A stretch of DNA of 57,528 bases from Microbacterium testaceum. GTDB taxonomy: Bacteria; Actinomycetota; Actinomycetes; Actinomycetales; Microbacteriaceae. Location of the stretch: the NCBI RefSeq assembly GCF_003075375.1, contig NZ_QDFT01000021.1:1-57528 (forward strand), read 5' to 3'. Below, in pieces: positions 7,907 through 19,451 of the stretch. Position 1 is the first letter of the stretch, and every line of letters starts with the position of its first letter. The position numbers and the translations under genes were made by a program. The notes under the pieces were generated by a model. The model searched no databases. It had not been told where the DNA came from and saw nothing but the letters and a program-made list of their open reading frames with translations.

Positions 7907-7933
7907 TTAGCACTCTCCCCGCGTGAGTGCTGA
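7907..7933 (+). promoter_or_regulatory. CIRCE operator 2 (HrcA site)
   Basis: TTAGCACTC-N9-GAGTGCTGA matches the CIRCE consensus at 17 of 18 arm positions. It lies 35 bases upstream of the groES start codon. Confidence 0.95.
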
Positions 7934-7967
7934 AAAGTCTTCTGTAACGAGAAAGAAGAGGTAGACC

Positions 7968-8264
7968 GTGTCGGTTTCCATCAAGCCGCTCGAGGACCGC
8001 ATCGTCATCAAGCAGGTCGAGGCTGAGCAGACCACCGCGAGTGGTCTCGTCATCCCCGACACCGCCAAGGAGAAGCCGCAGGAGGGCGAAGTCGTCGCCG
8101 TCGGCCCCGGCCGCATCGACGACAACGGCAACCGTGTCCCCCTCGACGTCGCCGTCGGCGACCGCGTGCTCTACAGCAAGTACGGCGGCACCGAGGTCAA
8201 GTTCGGCGCCGAAGAGTACCTCGTGCTCTCGGCCCGCGACGTCCTGGCGGTCGTCGTCCGCTGA
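7968..8264 (+). CDS. groES: co-chaperonin GroES
   Basis: A 98-residue Hsp10 that caps the GroEL folding chamber. Its N-terminus ([12 protein letters not shown]), the mobile-loop region ([15 protein letters not shown]) and the C-terminal strands ([11 protein letters not shown]...[13 protein letters not shown]) are all typical, and the length is normal. The GTG start has AGAAGAGG upstream. groEL does not follow; a terminator and rarD do, so groES stands alone here, as in many actinobacteria. Regulation by HrcA is clear from two CIRCE elements. Confidence 0.98.
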   Translation: MSVSIKPLEDRIVIKQVEAEQTTASGLVIPDTAKEKPQEGEVVAVGPGRIDDNGNRVPLDVAVGDRVLYSKYGGTEVKFGAEEYLVLSARDVLAVVVR

Positions 8265-8279
8265 TCGCGACTCCACGCA

Positions 8280-8307
8280 GACCCCGGATGCCCTGGCATC
8301 CGGGGTC
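8280..8307 (+). terminator. groES terminator
   Basis: A 13-bp perfect stem (8280-8292 with 8295-8307) is followed by TTCGTCTTTT. Its arms contain GGATGCC and GGCATCC. Confidence 0.9.
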
Positions 8308-8389
8308 TTCGTCTTTTCTCCGCCGCATCGTGGCAGGAAAGAGCGGTCCCGGGCCGCCCCGTGTCGAAGGGCGCGCGTAGGCTGAATCG

Positions 8390-9331
8390 GTGACCCCGTC
8401 TCCTGCCGCTACGACCGGCGGGACCACCCGCGGCGCGCTCTACGCCCTCGGGGCCTATCTGCTGTGGGGCGTGCTGCCCGTCTACTTCCTGCAGCTCAAG
8501 CCGACCGGCGCGTTCGAGGTCGTGGCGTGGCGCATCGTCTTCGCGTTCGTCTTCTGCCTGCTCCTGCTCACCGTGCTGCGCGCCTGGCCCGCCTTCCTGC
8601 GCATCGTCCGGCAACCCCGACTGATGGGCCTCACGGCGCTCGCGGGCGTCCTCATCTACGTCAACTGGCAGACCTACCTTTACGGGGCGCTCAACGAGCA
8701 CGTCATCGAGACGAGCCTGGGCTACTTCATCAACCCGATCGTGACCGTGCTGCTCGGCGTGATCGTTCTGCGCGAACGCCTGCGCGTGCTGCCCTGGGTC
8801 GCGGTGGGCATCGCCGTGCTGGCGGTCGTGATCATCGTGGTTGGGTACGGGTCCTTCCCCTGGATCGCCCTGACGCTGGCCTTCTCGTTCGGCTTCTACG
8901 GTCTGGTCAAGAAGCAGATCGGACCCTCGGTGGATGCCGTCAGCGGACTGACCCTGGAATCCTTCTGGCTGCTGCCGGTCGCCGGCATCCAACTCGCCGT
9001 GGTCGCGAGCACCACCGGCATCACGCTCGGCACCGCGGGTCCCGTGCACACGATCCTGCTGCTGCTCGCGGGTGCGGTGACGGCCGTCCCGCTGCTGATG
9101 TTCGCCTCGGGCGCTCGCCGCGTCCCGCTCACGGTGATCGGTCTGCTGCAGTTCATCGCGCCGATCCTGCAGTTCATCATCGGTGTCTGGGTGCTGCACG
9201 AACCGATGACGACCGAGAGGTGGATCGGTTTCGGTCTGGTCTGGGTGGCCCTGGTCGTCCTGAGCGTCGATTCGCTCGTCGCCGCGCGCCGTCACCGTCC
9301 CGTCGTCGAGGACGTCGCCGAACCGGTCTGA
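8390..9331 (+). CDS. rarD: RarD-type EamA/DMT permease
   Basis: A 313-residue inner-membrane protein with ten predicted helices in two EamA halves. Features of the RarD subfamily include the N-terminal YLLWGVLPVYFLQLK segment, NWQTYLYGALNEHVIETSLGYF and the C-terminal PLTVIGLLQFIAPILQF stretch. Substrates of RarD are not established. The GTG is preceded by TAGGCT with 6 bases between (8378-8383), so the gene is probably leaderless. It is monocistronic. Confidence 0.9.
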   Translation: MTPSPAATTGGTTRGALYALGAYLLWGVLPVYFLQLKPTGAFEVVAWRIVFAFVFCLLLLTVLRAWPAFLRIVRQPRLMGLTALAGVLIYVNWQTYLYGALNEHVIETSLGYFINPIVTVLLGVIVLRERLRVLPWVAVGIAVLAVVIIVVGYGSFPWIALTLAFSFGFYGLVKKQIGPSVDAVSGLTLESFWLLPVAGIQLAVVASTTGITLGTAGPVHTILLLLAGAVTAVPLLMFASGARRVPLTVIGLLQFIAPILQFIIGVWVLHEPMTTERWIGFGLVWVALVVLSVDSLVAARRHRPVVEDVAEPV

Positions 9332-9474
9332 GCGGCCCGAGGCTGCGCTTCGCGGCCGTCACGCCGTCGCGCCCTACCGTGTCCGGGACCGCCGCGGGAG
9401 AACCGTTATGGGGCCGTGATCGCGGCGACGCACATCGTTAACGAACGGCAACATGCGCAAAACCTGCACCCGAT

Positions 9475-9509
9475 TAGGTTGGGGACACCAGGTGACCCGA
9501 TGGGTCGCC
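9475..9509 (+). promoter_or_regulatory. likely promoter and leader palindrome of the amino-acid binding protein
   Basis: A -10-like TAGGTT (9475-9480) is followed by an imperfect palindrome, GGTGACCC-GAT-GGGTCGCC, at 9491-9509, between the expected transcription start and the start codon. This could be an operator or a leader hairpin. No convincing -35 is seen. The rest of the 205-base gap upstream shows nothing else. Confidence 0.4.
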
Positions 9510-9536
9510 CAACGTTCATTCACAGCAAGGAGCACT

Positions 9537-10820
9537 ATGAACGTCTTCCCGCGCACGCGCAGCGCCCGCATCCTGGGCGGCATCGCCCTGGTCGGCGCCA
9601 GCGCGCTCGTCCTCGCCGGCTGCTCCGGCGGCGGCAGCGACGCCGCCGCCCCCAGCGCCTCCTCCGGCGGGGGCGCCACGTCCACGGCCGACGGTACGTT
9701 CCACGTCGGCACGATCCTCCCGGCCACGGGTAACCTCGCCTTCCTCGGCCCGCCCGAGGTCGCGGGTGTCAAGCTCGCAATCCAGGACATCGAGGCGACG
9801 GGCGACGCGTTCCCCTTCACGACCGAACTGACCGAGCGCGACTCCGGTGACACCACCACCGACATCGCCACCCAGTCGGCCACCGAGCTCGTCGACGCCG
9901 GTGCCGACGTCGTCATCGGTGCGGCCTCCTCGGGCGTGTCGTTCACGTTCATCGACCAGCTGGTGAACGCGGGCATCGTCCAGATCTCGCCCGCCAACAC
10001 CTCGCCCGACTTCACCACCTACGCCGACGACGGGTACTACTGGCGCACCGCCCCCTCCGACGTGCTGCAGGGTCGTGTGCTCGGCAACCTGATGGTCGGT
10101 GACGGTGCCGCCAACGTCGGCATCATCTACATCAACGACCCGTACGGCATCGGCCTCAAGGACAACGCGACCACGGCCATCGAGGCCGCCGGTGGCGAGG
10201 TCTCGGCCGCCGTGCCGTACAACCCGGGCGACACCGTCTTCACGTCGCAGGTGGACCAGGTCCTCGCGTCGCAGCCCGACGCGATCGCCGTCATCGCCTT
10301 CGAGGAGACGTCGTCGATCATCCCGCAGCTCGTCAGCACGCAGGGCTACGCCGCGTCGAAGGTGTACTTCGTCGATGGCAACCTGTCGAACTCGTACGAG
10401 TTCCCCGCCGGCACGCTGCAGGGCGCCAAGGGCACGCTTCCCGGCAACCCCGCCGACACCGACTTCCAGAGCCGTCTCAAGCAGGTCGACCCCGCGCTGA
10501 CCGACTTCAGCTACGCTCCCGAGTCCTACGACGCGGTCATCGTGGCTGCTCTCGCCGCGGCTCAGGCCAAGGACGACTCGGGCACGGCCATCCGTGACAA
10601 CCTGCAGTCGGTCTCGGAGGAGGGCGAGAAGTGCACCACCTTCGCGGACTGCCTCGCGCTCATCAACGAGGGCAAGGACATCGACTACGACGGTGTCTCG
10701 GGCCCGATCACCTTCGACGCCAACGGTGACCCCACCGAGGCGTACATCGGTATCTACCAGTACGGCGCCGACAACAAGTACACGCTCCTGAACACGGAGT
10801 TCGGTTCGCTCAACGAGTGA
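9537..10820 (+). CDS. branched-chain amino acid ABC transporter substrate-binding lipoprotein
   Basis: A 427-residue periplasmic-binding-type receptor of the LivJ/peripla_BP_6 class, tethered as a lipoprotein: signal sequence at 1-28 with lipobox VLAGC (Cys29), then an Ala/Ser/Gly linker. Typical motifs are VGTILPATGNLAFLGPPEVAG near the mature start and FIDQLVNAGIVQISPANTSP in mid-domain. The start has AGGAG 8 bases upstream. It faces the liv permease and ATPase genes (11736-15781, minus strand) across a terminator and a lipoprotein gene, so it is transcribed separately from its likely partners. Confidence 0.92.
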   Translation: MNVFPRTRSARILGGIALVGASALVLAGCSGGGSDAAAPSASSGGGATSTADGTFHVGTILPATGNLAFLGPPEVAGVKLAIQDIEATGDAFPFTTELTERDSGDTTTDIATQSATELVDAGADVVIGAASSGVSFTFIDQLVNAGIVQISPANTSPDFTTYADDGYYWRTAPSDVLQGRVLGNLMVGDGAANVGIIYINDPYGIGLKDNATTAIEAAGGEVSAAVPYNPGDTVFTSQVDQVLASQPDAIAVIAFEETSSIIPQLVSTQGYAASKVYFVDGNLSNSYEFPAGTLQGAKGTLPGNPADTDFQSRLKQVDPALTDFSYAPESYDAVIVAALAAAQAKDDSGTAIRDNLQSVSEEGEKCTTFADCLALINEGKDIDYDGVSGPITFDANGDPTEAYIGIYQYGADNKYTLLNTEFGSLNE

Positions 10821-10831
10821 CCTGAGAACGC

Positions 10832-10865
10832 GGAAGGCCCGGATCCTCGGATCCGGGCCTTCCGT
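10832..10865 (+). terminator. strong terminator after the binding-protein gene
   Basis: A 16-bp perfect stem (10832-10847 with 10850-10865) lies 12 bases after the stop codon. It may also serve the convergent lipoprotein gene ending at 10903. Confidence 0.85.
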
Positions 10866-10902
10866 CGTGTCCGGCGCGCCCCCGCCCCCGGTGCCCGCAG
10901 CT

Positions 10903-11739
10903 CTACGGCGTCAGGCCGCAGGTCCTCGCGGTGAAGGCGAGCAGGGCCTCGGCGACGGCGCGCGGACGCTCCAGAGGGACGACGACCTTGCGGCCGTCCA
11001 CGCGGGCGACGAGATCGAAGAGCGTCCCGACCTTGTCCTCGGCGATCGCGTGGGCGTCGCAGCGCAGCGGCGTCACGGCCACGCGGACGGTGGACGGCGC
11101 GTCATCCGGGCCCACCGACACCCCGAGAGCGCTGCTCGCGCCGTCCGCGAACCGCAGCAGGGGAGTGCCCCGCAACGCGACGAGCTCGAGCCGACCCGCC
11201 TCGGCGACGCCGGTGGGATGGATCGAGACGACCAGCTCCGCGGTCCCGTCCGCTCCGGGCGACAGGTCCGACGCCGATACCCGCGCCACGGATGCCACCG
11301 CCTCGACGTCGCAGCGCTCGGCGGTCAGCCGCGCGACGACGTCCAGCGGGTCGTCGAGCGGGTGGACGGTCTCGACCCGGACGCCGCCGTCGCGCAGCAG
11401 GAGCCGTACGGTGGGGGAGCCGTCGGCATCCGTGCACTGCAGCCCCGTCAGGGGAACGGGCACGTCGGTGGTCTGACCCGGGCCGATACGAAGCGGGCGG
11501 GCAGTGTCGCCACCCGCGGGCGCGGTGAGCGCGGCGGACTCGACGATCGCCGAGACGAGGGTGACGGGGACGTCCGACGTGTTGGTGACCCGCACCTGAG
11601 CGCGTTGCACGGCGATGTCGCCGCGCTGCTGCACCAGGACGGTTTCGAGCGCGGGCGGCGGGGGTGGGGCCGAACACGACGCGAGTGCGACGCCCACCAC
11701 GGTGAGCGCCGCACTCGCGACGTACGGCAGGCGGATCAG
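10903..11739 (-). CDS. lipoprotein of unknown function at the end of the liv operon, probably CTG start
   Basis: A 278-residue secreted lipoprotein with no family I recognise; repeated beta-strand-like segments such as AQVRVTNTSDVPVTLVSAIV suggest Ig-like folds. The first ATG/GTG/TTG-type start is GTG at 11700, but this leaves only eight residues before the lipobox Cys (ALASC) and no basic n-region. A CTG at 11739 gives a full signal peptide (LIRLPYVASAALTVV...ALASC), has AAGGAG exactly 8 bases upstream, and overlaps the livF stop as CTGA. I therefore extend to that CTG. If CTG is not used, the protein starts at 11700. It may assist the transporter or belong to envelope biology. Confidence 0.75.
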   Translation of the reverse strand: MIRLPYVASAALTVVGVALASCSAPPPPPALETVLVQQRGDIAVQRAQVRVTNTSDVPVTLVSAIVESAALTAPAGGDTARPLRIGPGQTTDVPVPLTGLQCTDADGSPTVRLLLRDGGVRVETVHPLDDPLDVVARLTAERCDVEAVASVARVSASDLSPGADGTAELVVSIHPTGVAEAGRLELVALRGTPLLRFADGASSALGVSVGPDDAPSTVRVAVTPLRCDAHAIAEDKVGTLFDLVARVDGRKVVVPLERPRAVAEALLAFTARTCGLTP

Positions 11740-12518
11740 GCCTCGGGCTCCTTGCGGTCCCGCTTGGCGTCCTCATCGGCGGCCAGGGTTCCGAGGTACA
11801 GCTCGATCACGCGGGGATCGGTCAGCAGCTCGCGACCGGTGCCGGTGTACGCGTCCTTGCCCTGGTCGAGCACGTACGCGCGGTGGCAGATCTGCAGGCA
11901 CCGACGGGCGTTCTGCTCGACCATGATGATGGTCACACCGGCGCGGTTGATCTCGGCCACGCGCAGGAACGTCTCGTCCTGGCGGACGGGCGACAGGCCG
12001 GCCGACGGCTCGTCGAGCAGCAGCACGGACGGGTCCATCATGAGGGCGCGACCCATCGCGACCATCTGACGCTCACCGCCCGAGAGCGACCCGGCACGCT
12101 GCTTGCGGCGCTTGGCGAGCTCGGGGAACAGCCCTGAGACGAAGTCGAAGCGCTCGGCGAACACCTTCGGCCGCTGGAACAGACCCATCTGCAGGTTCTC
12201 TTCGATCGACAGGCTCGGGAACACGTTGTTGTTCTGCGGGACCATGCCGACGCCCTTGGCGACGAGCTTGTCCGCCTTCAGCGAGGTGATGTCTTCGCCG
12301 TTGAGCAGAACGGCTCCGCCGCGGATCTTGACCTGACCGAAGATCGCCTTGAGCAGCGTCGACTTACCCGCGCCGTTGGGGCCGATGATGCCGATCAGAT
12401 CGCCCTGGTAGGCGTCGACGGTGCACCCGTTCAGGATGTTGACGCCCGGGAGGTAGCCGGCGACGAGGTCGTCGGTGCGCAGCACCGGGGTGCGCGTGGC
12501 GGTGGCGGTGTCGGTCAT
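11736..12518 (-). CDS. livF: branched-chain amino acid ABC transporter ATP-binding protein LivF
   Basis: A 260-residue ATPase that powers amino-acid import with LivG. Walker A GPNGAGKST, signature LSGGERQMV, Walker B VLLLDEPSAG and the LivF-typical HRAYVLDQGK near the C-terminus are present. The ATG overlaps the livG stop as ATGA. It ends in a Lys/Arg/Glu-rich tail that also supplies a ribosome binding site (AAGGAG) for the next gene. Confidence 0.95.
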   Translation of the reverse strand: MTDTATATRTPVLRTDDLVAGYLPGVNILNGCTVDAYQGDLIGIIGPNGAGKSTLLKAIFGQVKIRGGAVLLNGEDITSLKADKLVAKGVGMVPQNNNVFPSLSIEENLQMGLFQRPKVFAERFDFVSGLFPELAKRRKQRAGSLSGGERQMVAMGRALMMDPSVLLLDEPSAGLSPVRQDETFLRVAEINRAGVTIIMVEQNARRCLQICHRAYVLDQGKDAYTGTGRELLTDPRVIELYLGTLAADEDAKRDRKEPEA

Positions 12519-13450
12519 CAGAGCTTCCCGTCCTTCTCGTCGGCGATGAGCTCCGCCTCCGCCTCGGCGGCGGCTTCGGCCTGAATGGTCTCCAGCTGCG
12601 AGGTGGTCATGTCGCCCAGGTCGGTGTCGTGGTGCGCACCGAGGTACGCGTCGATCACGGCCTGGTCGGTCATGACCGTCTCGGGCGGTCCCTCGGCGAC
12701 GACCCGGCCCTCGGCCATGACGACGACCCAGTCGGAGATGTGGCGCACCATGTGCATGTCGTGCTCGACGAAGAGGACGCTCATCCCCTCCTTCTTCAGG
12801 TCGAGGATGTGCCCGAGCAGGCTCTGCGTGAGCGCCGGGTTGACGCCGGCCATGGGCTCGTCGAGCATCACCAGCTTCGGGTCGCTCATGAGCGCCCGCG
12901 CCATCTCGAGCAGCTTGCGCTGTCCACCGGACAGCGACGCGGCGAAGTCCTCGCGCTTGGCATCCAGCTTGAACCGGCGCAGCAGGTCGTCGGCGCGCTC
13001 GGTGTTCGCCTTCTCCTGCGAGCCCCAGATCGAGGGGATCAGGGCGCGGAAGATGTTCTCGCCCTTCTGCCCGCGCGCGCCCAGGAGCATGTTCTGCAGC
13101 ACGGTCAGGCGACCCAGCGACTTCGTCAGCTGGAAGGTGCGGACCATTCCCTTGCGCGACACCTTGAACGCCGGGACGTTCGCGAGGTTGTCGCCCTCGA
13201 AGCTCCAGCGGCCCGTGTTGGGCTTGTCGAAACCGGTGAGCAGGTTGAACAGGGTGGTCTTGCCCGCACCGTTCGGTCCGATGAGCGCCGTGATCTGGCC
13301 GCGGGGGATCTCGAGGTGCTCGACGTCGACGGCTTTGAGGCCGCCGAACTGGCGGGTGACGCCGTCGGCGACGACGATCGGGTCGACCTTGGCGCAACCG
13401 GGTCGGACGTCGCCCTTGACGAGCGGGTGGGTGACGGTCGTGTCAGACAT
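12518..13450 (-). CDS. livG: branched-chain amino acid ABC transporter ATP-binding protein LivG
   Basis: A 310-residue ATPase with Walker A GPNGAGKTT, signature LSGGQRKLLEMA, Walker B LVMLDEPMAG and the LivG-type H-loop VLFVEHDMHMV. It is longer than E. coli LivG (about 255) because of an acidic Ala/Glu-rich C-terminal tail (about 265-310). It overlaps livM by 8 bases and livF by 4, consistent with a single translationally coupled operon. Confidence 0.95.
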   Translation of the reverse strand: MSDTTVTHPLVKGDVRPGCAKVDPIVVADGVTRQFGGLKAVDVEHLEIPRGQITALIGPNGAGKTTLFNLLTGFDKPNTGRWSFEGDNLANVPAFKVSRKGMVRTFQLTKSLGRLTVLQNMLLGARGQKGENIFRALIPSIWGSQEKANTERADDLLRRFKLDAKREDFAASLSGGQRKLLEMARALMSDPKLVMLDEPMAGVNPALTQSLLGHILDLKKEGMSVLFVEHDMHMVRHISDWVVVMAEGRVVAEGPPETVMTDQAVIDAYLGAHHDTDLGDMTTSQLETIQAEAAAEAEAELIADEKDGKL

Positions 13451-14423
13451 TGAACGACAGCTCCTTCTTGTTGCCGAAGATGCCCTGTGGCCGGAAGATC
13501 ACCAGGAGCATGAGGCCGATGCCGACGAGGATGAAGCGGACCTGACCGGTCTGCGTGCTGGACATGAAGCCCAGGATGCCGACATCGCGCAGTCCCACGA
13601 TGATGCCGTTCGACAGCGACAGCAGCACCCAGAACAGCATGGCGCCGACGATCGGTCCGAGCAGGGTGGCCGCTCCGCCCAGCAGCAGGGCGGTCCAGAT
13701 GAAGAACGTCAGCGCCGTCCCGTAGTTACCGGGCTGCACGGCGCGGGGAAGGATGAACACGACGCCCGCGAGGCCGCCCATGACGCCGCCGAGGACGAGC
13801 GCCTGCATCTTGTACGAGTAGACGTTCTTGCCGAGGCTGCGCACGGCATCCTCGTCCTCGCGGATGCCCTTGACGACGCGGCCCCAGGGGCTGCGCATGA
13901 GCAGGAACACGAGCAGGGTGGCGATGATGACCAGGCCCCAGCCGAAGACGCGCACCCACCAGTCGTTCGCCGAGTAGGTCCACGGCCCGATGCCGTAGGT
14001 GCCGGCCGGCAGGGGGTTGATCGCCTGGAACTCGCGGTTGTAGCCGTTCAGGCCCTGCGAGCCGCCGGTGACGTCGGTCAGGCCGACGGTCGAGACCACG
14101 TACCGCACGATCTCGGCCGCGGCGATCGTCACGATCGCCAGGTAGTCCGCCCGCAGGCGCAGGGTCGGGATGCCGAGCAGGAACGCGAACAGCACCGAGG
14201 CGACGATCGCGACGAGGATCGCCAGCCACACGGGCGCCGCGAACGACAGGGTCGCGATGGCGAAGGCGTAGGCGCCGACGGCCATGAAGCCCGCCTGGCC
14301 GAAGTTGAGCAGTCCCGCGTAGCCGAAGTGCACGCTGAGGCCGATCGCGGCCAGGGCGTAGGCCGCGGTGGTCGGGCTGATGAGCTCGCCCGCAGCGTTG
14401 TTGAAGATCGAAAGCCAGTCCAT
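13443..14423 (-). CDS. livM: branched-chain amino acid ABC transporter permease LivM
   Basis: A 326-residue inner-membrane permease with about nine hydrophobic segments. Family features include GYAGLLNFGQAGFMAVGAY near the N-terminus, the EAA-like loop RMRSPWGRVVKGIREDEDAVRSLG region and the terminal IFRPQGIFG. It begins 11 bases after the livH stop. Confidence 0.93.
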   Translation of the reverse strand: MDWLSIFNNAAGELISPTTAAYALAAIGLSVHFGYAGLLNFGQAGFMAVGAYAFAIATLSFAAPVWLAILVAIVASVLFAFLLGIPTLRLRADYLAIVTIAAAEIVRYVVSTVGLTDVTGGSQGLNGYNREFQAINPLPAGTYGIGPWTYSANDWWVRVFGWGLVIIATLLVFLLMRSPWGRVVKGIREDEDAVRSLGKNVYSYKMQALVLGGVMGGLAGVVFILPRAVQPGNYGTALTFFIWTALLLGGAATLLGPIVGAMLFWVLLSLSNGIIVGLRDVGILGFMSSTQTGQVRFILVGIGLMLLVIFRPQGIFGNKKELSFNV

Positions 14424-14434
14424 GTCGTCTTTCC

Positions 14435-17538
<3,104 letters not shown>

Positions 17539-17547
17539 GCGCTCTCC

Positions 17548-17578
17548 GAGGGGCCGGGCCGCATCGGTCCGGCCCCTC
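17548..17578 (+). terminator. guaB terminator
   Basis: A 13-bp stem with one G-U pair (17548-17560 with 17566-17578) lies 9 bases after the guaB stop codon. Confidence 0.8.
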
Positions 17579-17635
17579 GTCGTTCCCGGATGCCGGGCCC
17601 TGCCCCGCGCCGGATCCCGCCGCTACGCTGTGCGC

Positions 17636-18307
17636 ATGCTCGGTCGGCGCAGTCACCCCGACGCGTCGCTGTCGGCGCGTCGCACCGAGGCGTTCACCGA
17701 TGCGGTCTTCGCGATCGCGGCGACCCTGCTGGTGCTCGGCCTGACCGACCAGTCGCTCGGCTCGGTGCGGACGGACGCCGACCTCGCCGCGGGGCTGGTT
17801 TCGCTCGCGCACCCGGTGTTCTCGTTCGTCATCAGCTTCCTCATCCTGTGCGTGATGTGGATGACGCACGTGCGGCAGTTCGAGTGGATCGTGCGCATCG
17901 ACGACACGGGGATGTGGATCAACAACGTCCGCCTGCTGCTCGTGGTGCTGGTGCCCTTCACCTCGTCGCTCGACACGCTGCACGCCGATCTGCTGCTGGG
18001 ACGCGTGCTGCTGCCGATCAACTTCTTCCTGGCGATCGTCATGGGGTGGCTGCAGTGGGGGTGGGCGGTGCGCTCGGGCGCGATCGCCGATCTGACCGCG
18101 GACGACGCGCGCCGGCTCGGCCGGGCGGGCCTGAGCGCCGTCATCCTGAGCGGGGCGGCGATGCTGGCGAGTCCGCTGGTCGGGTCGCTCGGCTTTCTGC
18201 TGCTCGCGTTCGACGGTGCCCTCACCCGGTTGCTGCGCGGGGCGGACGCCCCCGCATCACCCGTTCGGGAACCCCGCGCCGGCGGGGATGTCGGAGGGCG
18301 CGGGTAG
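17636..18307 (+). CDS. TMEM175-family (DUF1211) membrane protein
   Basis: A 223-residue protein with six predicted helices. The first helix carries the TMEM175 signature R..AF.DAV.AI..TLLVL, which in studied homologues lines a potassium pore. Bacterial members usually form tetramers. TACGCT sits 6 bases before the ATG at 17636, so I prefer this leaderless ATG over the in-frame GTG at 17630. Its TAG stop is part of the next gene's promoter. Confidence 0.85.
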   Translation: MLGRRSHPDASLSARRTEAFTDAVFAIAATLLVLGLTDQSLGSVRTDADLAAGLVSLAHPVFSFVISFLILCVMWMTHVRQFEWIVRIDDTGMWINNVRLLLVVLVPFTSSLDTLHADLLLGRVLLPINFFLAIVMGWLQWGWAVRSGAIADLTADDARRLGRAGLSAVILSGAAMLASPLVGSLGFLLLAFDGALTRLLRGADAPASPVREPRAGGDVGGRG

Positions 18308-18310
18308 GCT
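18305..18310 (+). promoter_or_regulatory. leaderless -10 of guaB3, built on the upstream stop codon
   Basis: TAGGCT lies 6 bases before the guaB3 GTG. Its first three bases are the TAG stop codon of the TMEM175-family gene. Confidence 0.65.
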
Positions 18311-18316
18311 GGTCGG

Positions 18317-19438
18317 GTGACCATGGAGATCGATCTCGGCCGAGCCAAGCGTGCCCGCCGCGCGTACACCTTCGACGACATCGCGGTCGTGCCGTCGCGG
18401 CGCACGCGCAATCCCGAAGACGTCTCGACGGCGTGGACGATCGACGCGTTCCCGTTCGAGATCCCGGTGCTGGGTGCACCCATGGACTCCGTGGTCAGCC
18501 CGCGCACCGCGATCGAGCTCGGTCGCCTCGGCGGCCTCGGCGTGCTCGACCTCGAGGGGCTCTGGACCCGGTACGACGACCCCGAGCCGCTGCTGGCCGA
18601 GATCGCGACGCTGCCCGAGGCCGATGCCACGCGTCGCATGCAGCAGCTGTACTCCGAGCCCATCAAGCCAGAGCTCGTCCGCGACCGCCTCGCCGAGGTG
18701 CGCGCGGCGGGGGTCACCGTGGCGGGCGCCCTCACGCCGCAGCGCACGCACGATCTGTACGAGACCGTCGTCGCCGCGGGCGTCGACCTCTTCGTCATCC
18801 GGGGTACCACCGTGTCGGCCGAGCATGTCTCGAGCGTCGCCGAGCCCCTGAACCTCAAGAAGTTCATCTACGACCTCGACGTCCCCGTCATCGTGGGCGG
18901 TGCCGCCACCTACACCGCGGCGCTGCACCTCATGCGGACGGGCGCCGCCGGCGTCCTCGTCGGATTCGGCGGGGGGGCGGCATCCACCACGCGTGCGACG
19001 CTGGGCCTGCACGCGCCGATGGCCACCGCCGTCGCCGACGTCGCCGGTGCCCGCCGCGACTACCTCGATGAGTCGGGCGGTCGCTACGTCCACGTCATCG
19101 CCGACGGCGGAGTGGGCACCTCGGGCGACATCGTCAAGGCGCTCGCCATGGGCGCCGACGCCGTCATGCTCGGCGTCGCCCTGGCACGTGCCACCGACGC
19201 GCCCGGCCGCGGGTTCCACTGGGGCCCCGAGGCGCACCACGCGAAGCTGCCGCGCGGCCGCCGCGTCGCGGTCGACCGCGTCGGCCCGCTCGAGCAGATC
19301 CTGTACGGTCCGGCGCCCGTCGCCGACGGCACGGCGAACCTCATCGGCGCGCTCAAGAAGTCGATGGCCACGACCGGGTACTCCGACCTCAAGGAGTTCC
19401 AGCGCGTCGAGGTCGTCGTCGCCCCCTACGGGCACTGA
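18317..19438 (+). CDS. guaB3: GuaB3 family IMP dehydrogenase-related protein
   Basis: A 373-residue IMPDH/GMP-reductase-fold barrel without CBS domains, the form called GuaB3 in actinobacteria. N-terminal RRAYTFDDIAVVPSRRTRNP and HVIADGGVGTSGDIVKALAMGA are diagnostic. The region where IMPDH carries its catalytic Cys reads VLVGFGGGAASTTRATLG, with no Cys, so classical IMPDH chemistry by that residue is not expected. The gene is probably leaderless. Confidence 0.9.
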   Translation: MTMEIDLGRAKRARRAYTFDDIAVVPSRRTRNPEDVSTAWTIDAFPFEIPVLGAPMDSVVSPRTAIELGRLGGLGVLDLEGLWTRYDDPEPLLAEIATLPEADATRRMQQLYSEPIKPELVRDRLAEVRAAGVTVAGALTPQRTHDLYETVVAAGVDLFVIRGTTVSAEHVSSVAEPLNLKKFIYDLDVPVIVGGAATYTAALHLMRTGAAGVLVGFGGGAASTTRATLGLHAPMATAVADVAGARRDYLDESGGRYVHVIADGGVGTSGDIVKALAMGADAVMLGVALARATDAPGRGFHWGPEAHHAKLPRGRRVAVDRVGPLEQILYGPAPVADGTANLIGALKKSMATTGYSDLKEFQRVEVVVAPYGH

Positions 19439-19451
19439 CTCCCGCAACCCG

